A DNA stretch of 64,000 nt from Haloprofundus marisrubri (GTDB lineage Archaea > Halobacteriota > Halobacteria > Halobacteriales > Haloferacaceae): positions 622,001 to 686,000 of the forward strand of contig NZ_LOPU01000018.1 of assembly GCF_001469955.1 (NCBI RefSeq). The letters are read 5' to 3'. The stretch's first letter is position 1. Each line of letters begins with the position of its first letter. The translations under genes and the position numbers were made by a program. The notes under the pieces are model-generated. The model worked only from the letters and a program-made list of their open reading frames with translations, was not told where the DNA came from and made no database searches. This document shows positions 60,270 through 64,000 of the stretch, piece by piece.

Positions 60270-61127
60270 ATGCGGAATATCGATGATATTCAAACGGTCG
60301 GCGTCGTCGGCGCGGGAACGATGGGCAACGGCATCGCGCAAGTCGCCGCTACCGCCGGCTACGACGTGGTGATGCGCGACCTGCAACAGGAGTTCCTCGA
60401 CCGCGGCTTTTCGGCCATCGACGACAGCCTCTCCCGATTCGTCTCCAAGGAGAAGATGGACGCCGACGAGGCCGAGGCGGTTCAGGACCGAATCGAGGGG
60501 ACAACGGAACTCTCGGACCTCGCCGACTGTGACCTCGTCATCGAGGCAGCGGTGGAGAACATGGACATCAAACAGGACATCTTCGCGGACCTCGACGACG
60601 CCGTTCCCGAGGACGTGGTGTTGGCGACGAACACCTCGACGCTCTCTATCACGACTATTGCCAGCGCCACCGAACGGCCGGAACTCGTCGTCGGTCTGCA
60701 CTTCATGAATCCCGTGCCCATCATGACGGGCGTCGAAGTCGTCCGCGGCGAGAAGACTGATGCTGCTGTAGTCGACCTCGCCCACGAGTTCTCCGAGGAC
60801 CTCGGCAAGGAGACGTGGGAGTCCGACGACAAACCCGGCTTCGTCACCAACCGCATTCTGATGCCGTGGCTCAACGAGGGCATCCGCGCGTTCGACGAGG
60901 GCGTCGCCTCCAAGGAGGACATCGACAAAGGGATGAAACTCGGCACGAACGTCCCGATGGGACCCCTCCAACTCGCCGACCACATCGGCCTCGACATCTG
61001 TCTCGATGCCAGCGAGACGCTGTTCGACGAACTCGGCGACCGATACAAGCCCGCCTACCTCTTGAAGCGGAAAGTCGACGCCGGTGACCTCGGGAAGAAG
61101 ACCGGCAAAGGCTTCTACGAGTACTGA
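60270..61127 (+). CDS. 3-hydroxyacyl-CoA (3-hydroxybutyryl-CoA) dehydrogenase
   Basis: 285 aa, the short, single-function form. NAD motif [11 protein letters not shown] (residues 11-21), Glu97 and catalytic His144 in [17 protein letters not shown] and [14 protein letters not shown]. It oxidises 3-hydroxyacyl-CoA to the 3-ketoacyl-CoA in beta-oxidation, or the reverse in PHB-type synthesis. It has its own promoter; a T-tract follows. Confidence 0.94.
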   Translation: MRNIDDIQTVGVVGAGTMGNGIAQVAATAGYDVVMRDLQQEFLDRGFSAIDDSLSRFVSKEKMDADEAEAVQDRIEGTTELSDLADCDLVIEAAVENMDIKQDIFADLDDAVPEDVVLATNTSTLSITTIASATERPELVVGLHFMNPVPIMTGVEVVRGEKTDAAVVDLAHEFSEDLGKETWESDDKPGFVTNRILMPWLNEGIRAFDEGVASKEDIDKGMKLGTNVPMGPLQLADHIGLDICLDASETLFDELGDRYKPAYLLKRKVDAGDLGKKTGKGFYEY

Positions 61128-61144
61128 ACCCGGTAACTGAGTCC

Positions 61145-61150
61145 TTTTTT
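61145..61150 (+). terminator. T-tract after the 3-hydroxyacyl-CoA dehydrogenase gene
   Basis: Six T, 18 bases after the stop. Confidence 0.45.
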
Positions 61151-61215
61151 GAGCGTCGGAAACTCCCACGTTCTGTCAGCAGCCTAATCTCTGCAGAGAG
61201 CGTCTGTACGGAATC

Positions 61216-61974
61216 ATGAGTCGCTCTACCGACCGACGAGTGGTCGTCGTCACCGGCGCGAACGAGGGAATCGGCTACCAGATGCTCACGACGCTGCTCG
61301 AAGACGGCTATCGGGTCGCCTGTCTCGACGTAAACGTCGAGAACGTCGAACCGTTGCAGGAGAACTACCCCGACCGACTGCTGTTCTATCGCTGTGATGT
61401 GACGGCCGACGAGGACGTCGAAACCGCAATCGAGAGCGTCGTCGACCGGTGGGGTCGAATCGATATCCTCGTCAACAACGCGGCCGTCTTCACCTTCGGA
61501 CGCTTCGAGGACCAGTCTCTCGCCGACACGCGCCGCGAGTTCGAGGTCAACTACTTCGGGTACGTCCGGACCGTTCGGGCGGTTCTCCCACACATGAAGG
61601 CCCAGGGCGGCGGCATCGTCCACAACGTGAGTTCCGGCGCCGGTCTCGTCGGGCATCCGGGGCTTTCGGGGTACGCGTCGACGAAAGGCGCAATCGAGGC
61701 GCTCACGCGGTCGCTCCGCTTCGAACTCGAACCCGAGAACGTCGCGTGTACGCGCATGCATCCGGCGCTCTCGAACACCCGGTCGGCGGCGACAATCGGC
61801 TACCCGCAGTCGCTCATGGCCGACCCCGCCGAGGTCGGCCGCAAGTTAGCAAACCAAATCGAGTCGACGGACGCGGTTATCACGCCGGACGTCCAGACCA
61901 GAGTCGGACTGGCCGTCGCCCGACAGTTCCCGTTCATCGTCAAGAAGGGGACCGAACGGTTCGTGAGGAACTGA
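61216..61974 (+). CDS. Short-chain dehydrogenase/reductase
   Basis: 252 aa, classical SDR. Cofactor motif TGANEGIG (13-20), D38 at the end of strand 2 (CLDVN) favouring NAD over NADP, NNAA near 87-90, and the catalytic S139/S140, Y153, K157 (NVSSGAG ... GYASTKG). Substrate unknown. Its location after a hydroxyacyl-CoA dehydrogenase is suggestive, but there is a T-tract between them. Confidence 0.92.
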   Translation: MSRSTDRRVVVVTGANEGIGYQMLTTLLEDGYRVACLDVNVENVEPLQENYPDRLLFYRCDVTADEDVETAIESVVDRWGRIDILVNNAAVFTFGRFEDQSLADTRREFEVNYFGYVRTVRAVLPHMKAQGGGIVHNVSSGAGLVGHPGLSGYASTKGAIEALTRSLRFELEPENVACTRMHPALSNTRSAATIGYPQSLMADPAEVGRKLANQIESTDAVITPDVQTRVGLAVARQFPFIVKKGTERFVRN

Positions 61975-62012
61975 CAGCCCGCTTTTCTCCGCGTATGTCG
62001 TATTGTTGATCC

Positions 62013-62180
62013 ATGGCAGATAGTATTGTTCGCCGAGGAACTGCAGACGTAGAGGGCGAGTTCGTCGTGTACATCAACGGGATGCGTCTGAACGAACTCC
62101 GCGCGATTCCGAAGTGGGTCCTCGCGGGGCGGAAACTCGCCCGGATGTTCGAGAGACTGGAGACCGACCCAGTTCTGTTA
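62013..62180 (+). pseudogene. Truncated DUF4188 gene (5' fragment)
   Basis: The first 56 codons from the ATG at 62013 read RGTADVEGEFVVYINGMRLNELR then IPKWVLAGRKLARMFERL, which matches the DUF4188 opening (TADIEGdFVVFLiGMRiN). After residue about 54 the similarity stops and the frame becomes Cys/Ser-rich, running into the 3' end of the convergent ferredoxin. A full DUF4188 protein is about 140-160 aa, so roughly two thirds is missing. Either a decayed remnant or a deletion. Confidence 0.6.
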
Positions 62181-62191
62181 CCCGATTGTTG

Positions 62192-62539
62192 TTACTTCGG
62201 TTCGACGCGCTCGTTCGTCGTCCTATCGACGTGCTGGCCCCAGAAGCCGTCGTGTTTCGTCACCCGCACGTCGCCTTCGACGCGGGTCTGACAGGAGAGG
62301 CGAAGCCCCGAGTCGAGGCTGTGCGGCGGAAACGAGAGGCGGCGTCGCTCCTGACCGCTCATCTCGCTCACGTCGCCTTCTACTTCGACGGCGCACGTCC
62401 CACAGGTGCCGTGGCCCCGGCAGTTCAACTGCTGTGCTCGGCCGTTGTGCGGCGAGAGTCCCGCCGTCAACAGTACGTTTCGCAGTATCTCTCCCTCCTC
62501 ACAGTCGATGTCGCGTCCGCGGAACTGGACGGTCGGCAT
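62192..62539 (-). CDS. 2Fe-2S ferredoxin
   Basis: 115 aa. Cluster ligands C40, C46, C49 and C83 (NCRGHGTCGTC, LSCQT). The beta-grasp start PTVQFRGRDIDCEEGEILRN is typical; the C-terminal tail is KHDGFWGQHVDRTTNERVEPK. It differs from the ferredoxin at 16337 in having five rather than four residues between the first two ligands. Likely an electron donor; the partner is unknown. Confidence 0.9.
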   Translation of the reverse strand: MPTVQFRGRDIDCEEGEILRNVLLTAGLSPHNGRAQQLNCRGHGTCGTCAVEVEGDVSEMSGQERRRLSFPPHSLDSGLRLSCQTRVEGDVRVTKHDGFWGQHVDRTTNERVEPK

Positions 62540-62683
62540 GCATCAGAATATGTGCCGTGTGAACAAGTATTTGTCACCGTCGTCGACTTCGACTCCGATT
62601 TCGACTTCGAGAGACGGACCAATCCGCACTTACGGACCTGACGTGTAGGGCCTGCAGATGAACGAACGAGGCGGTGTCGACTG

Positions 62684-63907
62684 ATGCGCCGCCGGACCGT
62701 CGCTGCGCTGGCCGTTCTCTCGGTGGCGCTCCTCGCCGTCGCCGGCGTCGCGCTGACCACCGGCGGCCCGGAGTTGCGCGAGCGGTGGGTCAGCGACACC
62801 GCCCGCGACACGCTGGCGAACCACCACGCCGTCGGCACCGACGGGTCCGTCGTCGTCGCACCCGTCAACGTCCCCGAACGCGACGGCGTTCCGATTGGTG
62901 AGTGTGCGCTCGTCAGCCTCGGGGACGGCGGCGAGACACGCTGGCGCTACGTCGTCCCCGAGTCGGTCTGTACCCCGCACGCGCTGACCGAACCGGCCGT
63001 CTCCGACCTCACCGACGACGGACGCCCGGAAATCGCCGTCGTGACGACCGAACGGGAGTTACTCGTTCTCGACGCCGACGGGGCAGTTCACACGCGTCTC
63101 CCGATGGACAACTACGGCTACGGCGCGCCGACGGTCGGCGACATCGACGGCGACGGCACCGAGGAACTCGTCGCCAGCGACATCGGCGGCGGTGCGGTCG
63201 CCGTCGAAGTCGACGGCAATAGCTCGGAAGTGCTGTGGCGGACCGACCTCGGCGCGTCGACGTTCCCGACCCCTGTCGTCGGCGACATCGACGGCGACGG
63301 CGCGAACGAGACGCTGTTCGGGACCAGCGACGGTCCCGTGCTGCTCGGCGCGAACGGGACCGTCGAGTGGCGCGGCGACGGCGCAGGAATCGCCTCGATG
63401 GTCGTCGACGGCGCGTCGACGGAGCGACCGGCCGACGTGTTCGTCGGCAGAAACGGCGAAGTCGCCGCGTTCGACGGACGAAACGGGAGCGAACGCTGGA
63501 GCGCGACGTTCGAGGCGAACCCGCGTGTCGGTGCCGTCGGCGATATCGACGGCGATAGGGTCGTGTACGCCACGCTCACCGACGGGCGCGTCGTCGCACT
63601 CGACGCCGAGAGCGGCGACGTGCGGTGGACGGTGAGGATTTCGACCGGTGATGCCGCTCAGCATCCAGCGCCGAAACTCGGTGACCTCGACGGCGACGGC
63701 ACCGAGGAACTCGTCGTGCTCACGAACGACGGCACCGTCTCGGTGCTCGACCCCGTGTCCGGCGAGACGCGTACCACCTACGAACGCGACGTGCCGGTGT
63801 GGGTGTACCCGACTATCGCGGATACGGACGGTGACGGCAGCGCGGAGATACTCGTTCGCTACGGCGACGGCCGCGTCGTCTCGTTGGCGTACGACAGCGG
63901 GTCGTGA
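62684..63907 (+). CDS. FG-GAP/VCBS-like beta-propeller with N-terminal signal
   Basis: 407 aa. A signal or anchor helix at residues 4-25 (RTVAALAVLSVALLAVAGVAL in part) has no twin-Arg motif needed beyond RRR. The repeats carry calcium-binding DxDGDG: VGDIDGDGTEELVAS, VGDIDGDGANETLFG, LGDLDGDGTEELVVL and IADTDGDGSAEILVR, mixed with PQQ-type AAFDGRNGSERWSA and VALDAESGDVRWTV. A surface protein of unknown ligand. Confidence 0.87.
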   Translation: MRRRTVAALAVLSVALLAVAGVALTTGGPELRERWVSDTARDTLANHHAVGTDGSVVVAPVNVPERDGVPIGECALVSLGDGGETRWRYVVPESVCTPHALTEPAVSDLTDDGRPEIAVVTTERELLVLDADGAVHTRLPMDNYGYGAPTVGDIDGDGTEELVASDIGGGAVAVEVDGNSSEVLWRTDLGASTFPTPVVGDIDGDGANETLFGTSDGPVLLGANGTVEWRGDGAGIASMVVDGASTERPADVFVGRNGEVAAFDGRNGSERWSATFEANPRVGAVGDIDGDRVVYATLTDGRVVALDAESGDVRWTVRISTGDAAQHPAPKLGDLDGDGTEELVVLTNDGTVSVLDPVSGETRTTYERDVPVWVYPTIADTDGDGSAEILVRYGDGRVVSLAYDSGS

Positions 63908-64000
63908 CGGGAAAGTACGACTCGTGACCAGCGGGCAAACGAGCGCGACGAGTCCGTGGCGACGAACCGCGCGGGTTTTCACCGAACCGACCTACTGACG

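Overview
The window is chromosomal DNA from an extremely halophilic archaeon (class Halobacteria). The evidence is the high GC content, strongly acidic proteins, archaeal transcription genes (TFB, TFS), the archaeal NAC protein, TATA boxes about 25-30 bases upstream of start codons (mostly leaderless), Tat-dependent lipoproteins, and many short haloarchaeal families (UPF0058, DUF5789, DUF5797-like). The menaquinone cluster and the hairpin-rich intergenic repeats suggest a Haloferacales-type genome, but that is inference. No rRNA, tRNA, CRISPR array or intact insertion sequence was found. Genes are dense; the only long stretch without a convincing gene is about 16.67-17.83 kb.

Layout. 0-5 kb: start of a pectate-lyase-fold protein, small regulators or hypotheticals, an enoyl-CoA hydratase, and transcription factor S with a coupled downstream gene. 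5-16.7 kb: NAC and the tRNA m1A methyltransferase TrmI (overlapping), a PQQ-type propeller with a coupled membrane protein, a creatininase-family enzyme, Tat lipoproteins (DUF4397, DsrE), methylmalonyl-CoA mutase large chain, a PQQ sugar dehydrogenase, a ferritin-like protein, a rhodanese/beta-lactamase-fold protein and a 2Fe-2S ferredoxin. 16.7-28.3 kb: a gene-poor stretch holding a possible group II intron relic, UspA, an Agl23-like membrane protein, TFB, a METTL5-like methylase, a rhomboid protease, an M24 peptidase, small regulators, a sulfite-oxidase-like protein, and an XRE/DUF2178 pair with a striking operator-like dyad.

28.4-41 kb is the menaquinone block: menF, menD, two unknown membrane proteins, menB, then (after a Nudix hydrolase, a propeller lipoprotein and a membrane protein) menA and menC, followed by an acyl-CoA ligase and a PaaG-like isomerase. 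Two copies of a hairpin-rich intergenic element bracket the menF-menB part. 41-46.9 kb: an ATP-grasp ligase, zinc-finger and one-helix microproteins, a TIM-barrel-like protein, a SnoaL-like protein, pyrB-pyrI and a SHOCT membrane protein.

46.9-64 kb is mainly central carbon and amino-acid metabolism: three glutamate dehydrogenase paralogues in the same orientation with a CitE-like lyase between them and a divergent MaoC hydratase; a carboxyltransferase with an extra N-terminal segment; a REC-PAS-histidine kinase; a gluconeogenic aldolase/fructose-bisphosphatase operon; 3-hydroxyacyl-CoA dehydrogenase, an SDR enzyme, a truncated DUF4188 gene, a second 2Fe-2S ferredoxin and an FG-GAP-like propeller. 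Propionyl/methylmalonyl-CoA handling, beta-oxidation-type enzymes and glutamate metabolism recur, consistent with an aerobic heterotroph.
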